Shown: positions 29,830-40,235 of the stretch, in pieces
How the letters are laid out: each line of letters opens with the position of its first letter
Numbering within the stretch: the stretch's first letter is position 1
Source: Isochrysis galbana
Lineage: Eukaryota; Haptophyta; Isochrysidales; Isochrysidaceae
Assembly: GCA_018136815.1 (NCBI GenBank)
Contig: CM030943.1
Coordinates: 2,201,370 to 2,265,369 of the forward strand
Direction of reading: 5' to 3'
DNA: 64,000 bases
The notes under the pieces: generated by a model
What the model was told of the DNA's origin: nothing
What the model saw: only the letters and a program-made list of their open reading frames with translations
The model's database searches: none
Program-made: the position numbers and the translations under genes

Positions 29830-32586
29830 TCATCGGCGCTTCAGATCAGCAATGGGGCGAGGGATCTGTGGTGCCAATTGTTCCTCATCCGCGCCTGTGG
29901 AGTGTCGCGACTGCCAAGGCACAGCCGACTTGCGTGGAACCGTCCCCACTCGTGCTTGGTGCTCTGCGAGGAGCGTTTCTGCGACCTGCCTTAGATCGGC
30001 GCTCTTATTAAATGCGAAGTCCACGTGAGGAAGCGCGGCGAGTTGTCGATTGCGCCCCTCACCCTCGGCGGTGAGAATGCACACGATGCCCCGAAAGCCT
30101 TCCTCCCGGAGCTCACGTGCGAGATCAGACCCTTTGACGAACACGCCCTCGTCCTCAAGGTCGATGTTCTCATCGAGCACTGCAACATCTGCCGGTGGTT
30201 GGCTGGCCGCCTCAAGAGAACTGCCATCAGGTTCAAACGCAGCAAAGAAGGGAAAGGAGGTGAGATGAGGGCGGGGCTATGCAAGGCAACATTTTGGATG
30301 GTGTACCGAAACTCTACATCGCGGGGCCTCTTAGGCCATCGGTTTGTCCTTGTATGCAAGCATAAGCGACGAGGAATTTAACTAGGCTCTAAGGGATACG
30401 GCGGGGGAAAGGCTCACATGGTCTTTCGGCCCATGACAATGTCGACAAAGGCCTGCACTTCAGCCAAAGAAGCACCGACGCTCCCGCTGCGTTGGCGGTC
30501 CGCGCGCATGCACACGCCGAAAAGAAAGTTCTGAGGAGTACACACAAGTGACGAGAAGGCGACCCAGTGAGTCGCTACAGCTGAGCAGGGTGGGCCGTAC
30601 GTAAATTAAGCTAACCTGCATTCGGCGCAGCGTCGGAGAGTCGTCGATGCCGATGCACACCAGAGAGGACCCATTCAAGGGACATGGCTGAAAGACTTTG
30701 CCCCTCGACGTCGGCGTGGCCATTCGCAGGGTCGACCCGATAGTGACCCCTACGCCTGGCGATAGTCGGGATCCGGTGGAGGATGTCGCATGGATAGTGC
30801 GGCATTGCATCATTCGACCTGGCGAGCTTCGGCCGATGACGTTAGGGCTGCTGCCACAGAGCGGTGAGAACTCGCTGCCTTCTCCGCACTTTTCCGCCGG
30901 GAGTACCAAATTGACGGTGGTGTGCCGTTCGTCGGCTTCCATCCACGCCTGACCTCCAACTACCGTTGTGGCCAGCTTGACCGATGATAGTCCGAGCCCG
31001 TTGCTGCCGGTGGGGAGACACGGCGGGCAGCGAGAAGGAGCTCAGTACCTCTATCTGGCCAACGGCTGGGTCGTCAAGGCGTGCCAGATTGCTCGGCGAA
31101 TGGACCTCACCTTAAGCGACTGCGGCCGTTAGCTGCCGTTGGAGCACTCTTCTTGAAGCCTTTCTCGAATACTTGCCGACATTCTTGAGGCGAAAGGTGC
31201 GGCGAACCAGGCAAGTTTGAATTGCTCACCGAGACTTGCAACCACTCCTTGCCAGCTTCATCTGCAACACGGGGCAACGGACGATCGAGCAGAACGGCGT
31301 TGCGCTCCGCATGGGCACCGGCACAAGAGCAGGGGAAGTCGAGTGGGCGAGCCGTGGTCCTACCCTGTTCGAGCTTGGCCCTTGCACTGATTTGCTTCTG
31401 CGAGGGCGAGTACTTGGCGGCGTTTGTGGATACCTCCTGCAGGAGGAGCCGCAGGACCGTCGTGTCGACCATCACTCTTCGATGCGAGGAGTCGATCTTG
31501 GCATGGGGTCCAAGTGCAGCTCTCAGCTCATCGATCAAACTAGCCTCTTTCAGATCCGATTTGTAAGTGCCGTCTTCAAGCTGCACAAAGACCTCGCGCT
31601 TGTAGCACCTGCAATGGCTGTCGGAGGGGACGGATCTCCAAGACGAGGCGCTCATGGCAAGGCATACCTCGGGTTTGGTGCCCTCGGAGGGAAAACATGT
31701 GGACGGCTCGGCGGGCTTGCAGTTGTGCGTTCCCTCGGCCGTGCCGTCTTTTGTGGGCCGAGCAGCCTTACCAATCTGAAGTCTGTGTGAGCATCTCGAG
31801 AACTTGTACTCGTAAAGCGTGCGACGACTCGCCGACGTGGTCGTCCTGGCGGTGAGCTTCCTCATCGTGCTGGCGCACCGCCTCTTTGAGAAGCGCTCGC
31901 GCCCCCCCGCATTGCCCTTTGATGACATGGAGGAGCCGAGAGTCGGCGCGCTGCAGGGCAGACTTTTGACGTAGCATCTTGATGAGCACGTTCACATCAG
32001 CATTGAGCGCACATCCGCACACGAAACCCAAGGTGCTGCCCGTGAGTGCGAGCAACGACGCCGGCCCCGTCGCGAGGTACATTGCCTTGGGAATCTGACC
32101 TAGTGAGCTGAACAAGAGTATCCCGAACCTCGTCGAGATGGGCACGCCTCGACAGGCCATGAACAGCTGCAACATGATGGCACAGTGGGAGAGAACCCCA
32201 TCTGTGAACGTGAGACTATGAGCTGACTGTGTCGAGAGGCTGAGCACCTCTGACAGGGCTAGAGTGAGCGCGATGAGCAAGTGCGGCTGTACCATCACGG
32301 AAGACACCAGCGACGAAGGGCGCCGATGCGCGGGCTGGGCGAATGCCGATGCAGACAACGCAGCTACGGCTGTCAGAAGCCAGCCCAGCCGAGAAGTGCG
32401 CCACATGATGCAGAGCAAGATGAGCGCCATAGCTGAGCCTGTGGCACCACCAGCGAGCGTGAACGGATGGTCCTTGTCGTCGACGTGACACGTCTGCGCA
32501 TGTGCAAGCGCAGACAAACCATGCGAAGATGCGGCCGTGGCGAGGACTTGCACTCGGTGAATAGAGCGTCGAAGTGATGAGGCCAT
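29830..32586 (-). CDS. Hybrid membrane histidine kinase with C-terminal receiver (6 exons, 700 aa)
   Basis: Minus-strand exons: 32586-31772, 31608-31364, 31261-31111, 31003-30616, 30530-30418 and 30220-29830; phases agree and sum to 700 codons. Residues ~45-215 hold about six hydrophobic segments. An H-box-like RLLHVIKGQCGGARALL (His ~220) is not the usual SHELRTPL. The ATPase shows the N box LLLQEVSTNAAKYS and the G2 box SNGLGLSSVKLA. The receiver starts VCIGIDDSPTLRR (acid pair 524-525), has VAVLDENIDL (phospho-acceptor Asp ~587), CILTAEGE (Thr) and FAFNKSAD (Lys). It is a phosphorelay sensor at a membrane; the signal is unknown. ~55 extra residues between receiver strands 1 and 3 include GRKTISLEAASQPPA. 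Confidence 0.85.
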
Positions 32587-33444
32587 TGCACCGCGTCACT
32601 GGACCTGGTAAGGCACAAAGCAAGGGTCCAGAGAGATTGAATGAGTCTTGATCTGAGGTTTGGTCTCATGCCGTGAGCCGACACGACGCTCGCGGTAGGC
32701 GTGGTCTGGCGACAGCGCGCTTGTGTGGCCGTCGAAAGGAAAGGCACCATTGGCTCGCGGAAGCGCCGTCGCCGCTCCCCGCAAGGCTCTGAGCCGTGGA
32801 CCCCCGGGGGCAGGCCGCAAAAGCTGGCGGAGCTGGCGCGTGCGTGAAGTGTTCCGCTTCCAAAAGGCACCCAGTGGCCGCGCGAAGAGTCGTCGGGTTG
32901 AGTGTGTGGGGTGGGGTGGGTGGGGGGTGGAGTGGGTGGAGAGGGGTCGAGTCCGGGATGCGGGCGCGGGCGGCGCAGGGGGTGGGCGAGGTGGGCGAAG
33001 GACCTCCCTCCGAGAGACTCGCGTACCCGTAGGCTGTTCTCGGAATGTGTCGCTCTGCAACTGCGCCACCGATTGCATCCACTCTAACGCAAATGGACTC
33101 TCATTGCCTTGGATGCCGCCCCCCCCCCGCACCCCTCCCCTTCCCCCCCCCCCCGCACCCCTCCCCTTTCCCCTCCCCTCCCTCCGCCCGCCGCGGCCGA
33201 GATCTCCACGCAGCAGATCTGTCGCCCCCCGCCCGTCCCGCCCCCGCCCGTCCCGCCCCCCCCGGGCGGAGGGGAAGCGGTAACGAGAAATACCGAACGA
33301 AGAGAAGAGAGAAGCTCGCGGAGGGAAGAGTCGGGACAGGCAGACGGGCGGGGGGGCGCGCCGGGGGCGAGGGGCGAGGGGGGGGGGCGCGCGGGGGGGG
33401 GGGGGGGGGGTTGCAGCGACTGTTGGAAGCGGAAGAGAGTGATC
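32587..33444. other. Upstream flank of the histidine kinase gene; C-rich and G-rich tracts
   Basis: Contains the probable promoter of the kinase gene (no clear TATA seen) and, from 33118 to 33410, C- and G-homopolymer tracts in which all ORFs are low complexity. Confidence 0.5.
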
Positions 33445-33690
33445 TCATGCAGACCTTTGGGGCTGAATACATTGGCACGAGCCTCCTTCGGGGGATATAC
33501 CGTCTTCTGTGCTCGTCGTGGTCGCCCAAGGCGGGCAGATTCGGAATCTCCCTCTGGACTCAAGGCCTGGCTCGCCGATGTTCGTTTCGAAATTCGAGGA
33601 TTTGAGCTTTCTTTTGACCGTTGCGGGAAGTGTCCACGCGTGTCAGCCAAGAGATGCCGGTTGCAGAGCTGGGCCACTCGCGTTCAGATT
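33445..33690 (-). repeat. Dispersed repeat family E, diverged copy
   Basis: On the minus strand, GACACTTCCCGCAACGGTC, TTTCGAAACGAACATCGGC and GAATACA correspond in order to the family E core at 62450-62670. It is more diverged than the other copies. Confidence 0.6.
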
Positions 33691-33749
33691 CCCCCCTGCG
33701 CAGATTCCCCCCTCGCCGTCGGCTTCTATTCCCTAGTCCGAGCGACAAC

Positions 33750-33872
33750 CTATTTTTATAAGTGGGGGTCAATGGGGGCCTCGCGCCTCGCGCCCCCCTC
33801 TCTCCTTCACGGACACCCCCGGGGGTGGGCCCGTACAATCAACCCCAGCCCCTGCCCTCTGGCAGGGGCTGG
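33750..33872 (+). repeat. Dispersed repeat family D, copy 2, with hairpin
   Basis: Aligns with 24188-24298 and extends further. It ends in a perfect hairpin: CCAGCCCCTGCC (33845-33856), loop CTCT, GGCAGGGGCTGG (33861-33872). In copy 1 the homology stops inside the first arm. Confidence 0.75.
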
Positions 33873-34958
33873 TCAATCATCATTCTGGCCCAGACCCCTA
33901 GTGGGCGCGGGCCGCGACTCGCACTCCCACGCCCAATGCTGGGCCTGCACCGACGGGCCAGCTCCGGCGGTGTCAGCGAGGGTGCTGTTGACCGTGAGGG
34001 CGGAGTCGGCTAAGATTACTCCTTCTTTGCCGGTAGCCTCGCCGGAGCGGCAGACCATTAGGTCTCGAACATATAGGCAATGCCTTGGGTAGGCAGATGG
34101 TAGGGTATCCACGACGCTATCCGGTCGGTGCGCGGTCACGTGTGCGATGGTGTCGGACGGGGACGGGGTTGGTCACTATAAGTATAAGGGGGGGGGCTGA
34201 GCTACTCTCGGGAGTTTTTTTTTCGCGTTTCAAGTGAATCTCAGAACTACGGTGGCGGCCGCCCCGGTCGGAGGGCTGCCGAGGCTGCCGGTCACCTCGG
34301 AGGCCACATCAGCAAGCCTCATGCCACGCTCAGGTGTGCGCCGCGCTCCCACACCCACTCCCTCCCAAAGCCAAAGGTCACCCAAGATGGGCACCATGAA
34401 GGCCCCTCCCTCCAACCTCCATGGGGAGGAGAGGGAGAGAGAGAGAGGGAGAGGGAGAGGACGCCATCGCGACCATCGCGCCATGCAGACCAAGATGACC
34501 GCGCGAACGCGCGCAGCACGCGCGGTCCACGAGAGACTGGCCAAAGGAGGCAGATCAACCCCAATGGGCCCACATGGGAGGTCTCCAACCATCCCATGTG
34601 GGCCATCCACTCCTTAGCAGAGCCGGCTCCCAGTCGAGCCAGCCGAGGAGTGAGAGAGGTGAGCGCTCTCGCATCGCCGCGAGCACGCGCGAGGCCGGCG
34701 ATCGGGCGCGGGCATGGCCACCAAGCCCAGCCCTACCCCCTCCGCCCGAGCAGCAGCTCCATATCACAAGGAGGCCGCAGCGCGGCCCCCTGAGGCTTGA
34801 GGATGAGAGCGCGGCGCGGCGCGCCAGGTGTCGTTCCGTCAATAGTGGGACATCAGTCGAGTTGAGCGATCAAATGTCCACAGTTGTATTGTAGTCGTTT
34901 AACATTAGATCATGTTAAAATTATAAGAGAGAGACGCCGTCAAAGCTTCTTCGCTAAT
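33873..34958. other. Intergenic; one weak plus-strand ORF (34234-34617)
   Basis: The ORF (MNLRTTVAAAPVGG...) is rich in Pro, Arg and Thr. It ends with TPMGPHGRSPTIPCGP, faintly like the retroposon ORFs, and is interrupted by a GA microsatellite. No firm gene call. Confidence 0.3.
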
Positions 34959-34964
34959 CACATC

Positions 34965-35245
34965 GATGCACGCCGTGCATGGGCGCGGCGCGATGTGCAT
35001 CGGTCCCCCCGCGGATACGCCGTGCGTGCGCATGTCAACCCGTTCCATATGTGTACCCCCTGCGGCCCACAACTACGTAAACTGGCAATATAAGAGATGT
35101 TTCGTTACGCAGCACCTGTGATGACTTGCAATCACAATGTGCACGCCGTGCGTGGGCACGGCGCGATGTGCACCGGCGCCCCCCCCCCGCGGGGGCGCCG
35201 TGCGTGCGCATAGCAACTTCCAGGAAGGTGCACGCCGTGCGTTCA
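34965..35245 (+). repeat. Direct repeats containing GCACGCCGTGCGTG
   Basis: Two ~75-bp units (from about 34966 and 35141) share GCACGCCGTGC.TGGGC.CGGCGCGATGTGCA, a C-rich stretch and CGCCGTGCGTGCGCAT. A third partial GTGCACGCCGTGCGTTC lies at 35228. Confidence 0.7.
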
Positions 35246-35594
35246 CTCTTTCCGCGGGGGAACTCTGGGCGCAGAGGACGGGCGGAACCCCTGGGGCACC
35301 CCCCTGGGACCAGTTGATTATTACCGTATATGACGAGAACACTAACGTAAACGGCTGGTCTGGTCTTCTGATCTCTCTCTCTCTCCCGCCCCCCCGGGGG
35401 GGGGGGGGGTTCCCCCTCTTCCCCTCCCACAGGCGCGCTCGCCGGACTGCTTCGTGGTTGCGTGTCGTGGCGGGTTGCATGTGGCTGTTTGCATTACTGG
35501 ATATATTTTCTCTCTCTCGCGACGCGCATCATACACCACAGAGCCACCAGAGGCGCGCGCGCGCGCGCGCGCTTGCTTCACCCCGCCCGCCGCT

Positions 35595-35736
35595 CGTCGA
35601 GCTCAAGCCACTAGAGCTCGACTCGGTCATTGCACGTTCGGCCAGAGAGGGTTGTGTTGTCCGAGGGGGGCGTCGTGCGCGCGGGCAGCGTGCCCGCCCG
35701 TTCGTCGAGCTCAAGCCACTGGAGCTCGACTCGGTC
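35595..35736 (+). repeat. Two copies of a 34-bp hairpin-forming repeat
   Basis: 35595-35628 and 35703-35736 differ at one position (ACTAGAG versus ACTGGAG). Each contains the inverted pair TCGAGCTC...GAGCTCGA around a 9-nt loop. They lie just past the stop of the minus-strand ankyrin gene, so may fall in its 3' UTR. Confidence 0.75.
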
Positions 35737-35792
35737 GGTGTGCGCATGACGTGATTTGGTCGACTCATGCGCCTTCGCCCGCGCGCACCACT

Positions 35793-36572
35793 TCAGAGCC
35801 CGTCAGAGAGTGGCGCGGCGCACTCGGGGTGGGCGTTCGAGCAGGCCGCCTGGAGCGCACGGCCGAGGGAGGGAGCTGCGTGGGCGCCGCCGCCGTGCGC
35901 CAGCAGCAGCGAGGCGCAGCGCGTGTGCCCCTTCTTGCACGCGTTCGCGAGCGTCTCCGCTCCGACGGCCGCGCCGGCCTCGAGCAGCTCGCGCACGACG
36001 CCCGGCGAGTCGCTGCGGACCGCGTGGTCGAGCAGCGCGGAGGTCGCGTGCTCGGGCGCCTCGCGCAGCCTCTCGCGCGCCCAGCGCGCGTGGTCGCCGT
36101 AGGCCGCCGCCTGCAGCGTGCCGCCGGCTTCCTCGGCGGCCAGGGCCTCGAGGACCTCCGGCGGCAGCGCGGTGCCGCCGTCGTGCATCCGCCGCAGCAG
36201 CTTGGTCATGCCTCGCTCGGCGGCCGCGAGCACCTCGTCGCGGCCGGCCGGCGCGCCCGCGTCGACCAGGCGGAGCGCCACGCGCGCCTCGCCGGCGTGG
36301 ATCGCGTGCCACAGCGCCGTCCGGCCCGACGCGTCGCGCCACGTCACCGGCAGGCGGCCCAGCTGCAGCAGCGTCCGCAGGATGTCCGCGCAGACCGGCG
36401 CCGCCACCCCGTCGGCCGCGCACAAGGAGAGGGCCGCTTCCGCGTCGGCGCCGGCCGACAGCAGCAGCTCGGCGCGAGGCAGCAGCCGGCGCGCGCACGC
36501 GTCCCTCAGCGCGCGCGACAGCAGGCCCTCGTGCAGTGCGCCGCCGCCGTCGAGCCGCTGCAGCAGCTGCCA
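35793..36572 (-). CDS. Ankyrin-repeat-like protein, main exon
   Basis: The minus-strand reading from WQLLQRLDGGGALHEG to the stop at 35793 encodes ~259 residues with degenerate ankyrin-type pairs of helices: PRAELLLSAGADAEAAL, GRTALWHAIHAGEARVALRLVDAGA, SALLDHAVRSDSPGVVRELLEAGA and ETLANACKKGHTRCASLLLAHGG. An AG just before TGG at 36573 suggests a splice acceptor. The open frame continues upstream through a 9-bp GA-rich microsatellite as far as an ATG at 37163, giving ~190 residues of Glu/Arg repeat. I think that is an artefact and the 5' exon is unidentified. It is a probable protein-interaction scaffold. Confidence 0.6.
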   Translation of the reverse strand, partial: WQLLQRLDGGGALHEGLLSRALRDACARRLLPRAELLLSAGADAEAALSLCAADGVAAPVCADILRTLLQLGRLPVTWRDASGRTALWHAIHAGEARVALRLVDAGAPAGRDEVLAAAERGMTKLLRRMHDGGTALPPEVLEALAAEEAGGTLQAAAYGDHARWARERLREAPEHATSALLDHAVRSDSPGVVRELLEAGAAVGAETLANACKKGHTRCASLLLAHGGGAHAAPSLGRALQAACSNAHPECAAPLSDGL

Positions 36573-36633
36573 CTGTCTACTCACTCTACGGCTTAGAGAG
36601 TTGTGTCCATCCCCAAGGTGGACGGGTCCCCTC

Positions 36634-37215
36634 TCTTCTTCTCTCTCTTCTCTCTCTTCTCTCTCTTCTCTCTCTTCTCTCTCTTCTCTCTCTTCTCTCT
36701 CTTCTCTCTCTTCTCTCTCTTCTCTCTCTTCTCTCTCTTCTCTCTCTTCTCTCTCTTCTCTCTCTTCTCTCTCTTCTCTCTCTTCTCTCTCTTCTCTCTC
36801 TTCTCTCTCTTCTCTCTCTTCTCTCTCTTCTCTCTCTTCTCTCTCTTCTCTCTCTTCTCTCTCTTCTCTCTCTTCTCTCTTCTCTCTCTTCTCTCTCTTC
36901 TCTCTCTTCTCTCTCTTCTCTCTCTTCTCTCTCTTCTCTCTCTTCTCTCTCTTCTCTCTCTTCTCTCTCTTCTCTCTCTTCTCTCTCTTCTCTCTCTTCT
37001 CTCTCTTCTCTCTCTTCTCTTCTCTCTCTTCTCTCTTCTCTCTCCTCTCTCTTCTCTCTCTTCCTCCTCTTCCATCTCTTCTCTCTTCTCTCTCTTCTCT
37101 CTCTTCTCTCTCTTCTCTCTCTCTTCTCTCTCTTCTCTCTTCTCTCTCTTCCTCCTCTTCCATCTCTTCTCTTCTCTCTCTTCTCTCTCTCCTCTCTCTC
37201 CTCTCTCTTCCCGAC
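36634..37215. repeat. Long 9-bp microsatellite (TCTCTCTTC)n
   Basis: About 40 near-perfect copies run to 37020, then interrupted copies. The unit contains no stop codon in any of the six frames, so all frames are open across it (Leu/Ser/Phe on plus, Glu/Arg/Lys on minus). Confidence 0.95.
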
Positions 37216-37309
37216 TCTCTTTCCGTCCACCGCCCCCGATCTCGTCAAACTCATGTGTTCCCCAGAAAATGCCTCCTTCTTCTTCCTGTCCGTTGAGACC
37301 TAAGCGTCT

Positions 37310-37335
37310 GGTGCTCTCTCTCTCTCTCCCTCTCT

Positions 37336-37366
<31 letters not shown>

Positions 37367-37431
37367 CCTCTCTCTCTCTCTCTCTCCCCCTCTCCTTCTC
37401 TCCCTCTCTCTCTCTCTCTCTTTTTCTCTCC

Positions 37432-37466
<35 letters not shown>

Positions 37467-37560
37467 CCCACCCACCCACCCACCCACCCACCCCCCTTTC
37501 TCTTTCTCTCTCTCTCCCCCCCCCCCTCTCTCTCTTCCGCACCCGCTCTCCCTCTTCTCT
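37310..37560. repeat. CT microsatellite and (CCCA)n tract
   Basis: (CT)n with C interruptions, a CCCACCCACCCA block at 37466-37493, then more CT. It lies upstream of the coiled-coil gene and could be its promoter or 5' UTR. Confidence 0.85.
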
Positions 37561-37746
37561 CCCTCTTCTCTCCCAGAGTCTTCTCTCCCGGCCTTCTCCC
37601 TCCGCTCGTCCACAGCCAACCGCTTGTGAGTTCTTCACATAACCATCCCCTCTTCTCTCGTAGACAAGGGTCCACCCCAGCAAGGACAAGACAGACCCGC
37701 TCTCCTCCTCTCTCCCTCCCCTTCTCTCTTCCTCCACCTCTCCCCG

Positions 37747-38512
37747 ATGTCCGACTCGGACCTCGACGTGATCGAGCACCCCGAGTCGCCGCCCTGCACC
37801 CCCTCTCCCGCCCCACCCGCCCCGCCCGCCCCGCCCGCGCTGGGAGGCCGCCATTCTCTCACTCTTGCAGTCTCGCTCCCTCTCCTCTTTGCCATCGGCA
37901 CTGCTGCAGTCTCTGCCTCCTCAGCTATGGCGCTCTCGGCGTGCAAGGCAGAGCGGCAGATGGAGAGGGAGCAGATGGACGCGCTCAGGGCCCAGCTGGG
38001 ACGACTGCGCACCGACAGCTCCTCGAGGGAGAAGGATGCGAGTGAGAGCCTCCAGATGAGAGAGGAGGAGCTGAGGGTGAGAGAGGAGGAGCTCAGGGTG
38101 AGAAGAGAGGGGCTGGGGTCAAGAGAGAAGGGTGGGGGGTGGGGGGAAGGCGTGCGATAGGGAGGAAGGCAGACTGTTCGGTTGGGGGGGGGGGGGGGAC
38201 GAGGGGGACTTCTGGCCGACGGCCTCCAGAGGAGGGCGGAGGGCGAGGGCCCGTGGGATGGGATGGAGGTCAGAGAGTGGGGCGGCGGAGCGCAAGCGCG
38301 CAAGCCAAGATGAAATGAGCCAGGTAGGCCAGTGGGGCGGCGCTGGAGAAGCCGTGGGGTATGGCCTGAGCTAGGGCGTGTCGCGCACGGCTGGATATGG
38401 GGGCGCAGGGCCACATTCGCCTGTCAACCGTGATGGCCGCCTGTCCTCGCAGGCTGCCAACGCGAGGGCTGAACGTCTCAAGGAGCAGTGCGGCTGGTGG
38501 TGCTCGCCCTAG
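37747..38512 (+). CDS. Small single-span membrane protein with coiled coil, 2 exons
   Basis: Exon 1 starts MSDSDLDVIEHPES at 37747 and ends at 38097, or at 38076 if the earlier GTGAGA donor is used. Exon 2 is 38453-38512 after an AG and encodes AANARAERLKEQCGWWCSP. After a Pro/Ala-rich stretch comes a hydrophobic segment (LTLAVSLPLLFAIGTAAVSASSAMAL), then a charged helix (AERQMEREQMDALRAQLGRL...REEELRVREEELR) that continues into exon 2. This implies a short cytosolic head, one transmembrane helix and a coiled coil of ~70 residues. The two alternative donors lie in a 21-bp tandem repeat of the coiled coil. No named family was recognised. Confidence 0.55.
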
Positions 38513-38531
38513 CACTGAGGAAAGCTGTGTG

Positions 38532-38607
38532 GACAGCGCCAGAATGTGAGAGTAAGAGATCTAGGCCTGGACAGCGCCAGAATGTGAGAGTAAGAGATTT
38601 AGGCCAC
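38532..38607 (+). repeat. 38-bp tandem duplication
   Basis: GGACAGCGCCAGAATGTGAG...TAGGCC occurs twice in tandem with one difference (AGATCT / AGATTT), just downstream of the coiled-coil gene stop. Confidence 0.85.
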
Positions 38608-39619
38608 GTCGATGCATTTCGGTCAATGTTCAGCTAGCCCAGGCCACTGGTGTCGACGAGGACCAGCTGCCGTGGTTGCTGTCTGGCAGCATCTCCGAGG
38701 GGCGCCACCGTTCGTACCAGTGGCCACGTGGTAGCCGCGCTCTGGCGGCGTGAGCTGCCCTGCCGCCGTGCTATTGATGCGGCTCGGAGGCACCTCGACG
38801 GCCGGCCGTGGTTGCCATGGCACTCCGCAGAGGGCCACTTATGGCAAGGAGTTGGTGATGGGTATGGAGGCGGTGTAAGCTGAGGGCAACAATCGGCCTC
38901 TAGGTGCGATGGGTGACCGTCGCCTCGCTTGCCGCTATTTCTGGGTCCATTCACATACAGGATCATATACGCGACAGAAATGCTACCTTGGGTGTTTGCA
39001 TCACCCGGACCGCCAAGACTCCTGGGCGGATGGGCCCATTGGTAGTACTGGCGGTGCGAAAGCGATACAGCTTGATCGGCGCGAGTGTGCACGCACTACA
39101 GATGGCATCGCACGATGTAAGTGTACTTGTGCTTGAGGGGGGGGGGGGGGGGCAAGGGGCGAGCAAGGCAATGACAATGAGCACAGACGTGCAGCCGGGT
39201 GTTGTGTGTGGTGGGACCTAATGCGGGGTGCCCGTGGGAGGGTACATGGTGCGCGCGCCAATTGCTGCGCCAGGTAGGAGGACGAGCAAGGCGCGATGTA
39301 GAGACCGATTACACGGGACTGGCTGTGAGGGACTGGCGTGTGCCATGCTAGGTTGTGTTTAGGGGTAAGGGGAGGAGTGTTGAGAGCTGTAGGCCATGTT
39401 CTGTAAAGTATAAAGTCCATGGGAGGCATTGGGATGAGGAGCACTCCGACCGTGGAAGGGAAGGCTTAGTCTATAGTCTGGTGAAGGGTAGCATTCGGAA
39501 GATGTTTCAATTGCTTTCTTTCAGAAGGCGGGTAGTCGACTGGCTCCGCCCGTAGATGCCGTGTGTTAGTTTTGGTTTTGGGATAGGGACCGTGGAGACA
39601 CGGAGACACGACCGTGAGC
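38608..39619. other. Intergenic, no gene seen
   Basis: Short ORFs only; a G run near 39138-39151. Confidence 0.5.
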
Positions 39620-39880
39620 TGGATCGAGCATGACCACTGGCTCGATATGCGATGAGACGGAAGGGGGACGATCGGCGGGAGGCGCGGTGGAGATGGCCGG
39701 GAGTGATGGAATGGCGGGCTCAACCACCTCCTCAGCAGGGGAAGGCCCCATTGGCAGGTCCGGCACGGGACGCGTCGGCTCGGATTCTACTCCTGACGGA
39801 TTGATCGTCGCCACACATTCAACCGGCGACGGAAGGGAGGAAGGGTTTACGGCGGGAGCGCGCGGCTGAGGAAGTCCCAG
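39620..39880 (-). pseudogene. LTR-retrotransposon gag-like N-terminal piece (inverted)
   Basis: The minus-strand reading GPSPAEEVVEPAIPSLPAISTAP...PSVSSHIEPVVMLDP aligns with the start of the plus-strand ORF at 42046 (PPSSAEEVVQPVIGHPPTSAAP...FPSEAVVTSDP). Its orientation is opposite to the methyltransferase piece that follows, so a local inversion has occurred. Confidence 0.55.
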
Positions 39881-39921
39881 ATGGCAAGACGGGCTCCACC
39901 TCATCCAGGAATGGAGGCGGG

Positions 39922-40235
39922 TTGGTGGGGGCGCAGCTCGTGCAGTTCCCTCGACAATCGCCCGCCTCGCCAGCCCACCTGCTTCCAGAACATTTCGACG
40001 ATCTTTGCCGCACGCTCACCGACATTGAGACCGACGCCGACGCACTGTGCGCCGAAGGTGTCAGCGCCCCGCGCGTCCTTGTTGTCGGTGAGACGAGTGG
40101 AGTTGTCTCGTCTATGTTTCTTCTCGCCGGCGCCGACGTCGCGACGTGCGACCTGTGCCCGTCCGAAGTGGGATATGTTCCGCACTTCGAAGGGAACGCG
40201 GATGCCGATTCTTCACCTAACCGTCCGGACGGGTG
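39922..40235 (+). pseudogene. Retroelement gag tail fused to methyltransferase-like domain, truncated
   Basis: The plus-strand reading LLPEHFDDLCRTLTDIET leads in one frame into RVLVVGETSGVVSSMFLLAG and ATCDLCPSEVGYVPHFEGNA. This matches the SAM-binding first half of phage-type cytosine methyltransferase-like proteins and the domain at 54280-54700. Homology stops before the PPC motif; the rest of the frame is unrelated. Here gag tail and methyltransferase are in the same frame, unlike the 54-kb copy. Confidence 0.6.

Noticed and set aside
29583..30011. 142-codon plus-strand ORF over the kinase 3' end
   Set aside because: Overlaps the receiver-domain exon on the opposite strand and shows no family resemblance.
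36593..38045. Very long ORFs of Leu/Ser/Phe (plus) and Arg/Glu/Lys (minus) repeats
   Set aside because: They arise because the 9-bp and CT microsatellites contain no stop codon in any frame.
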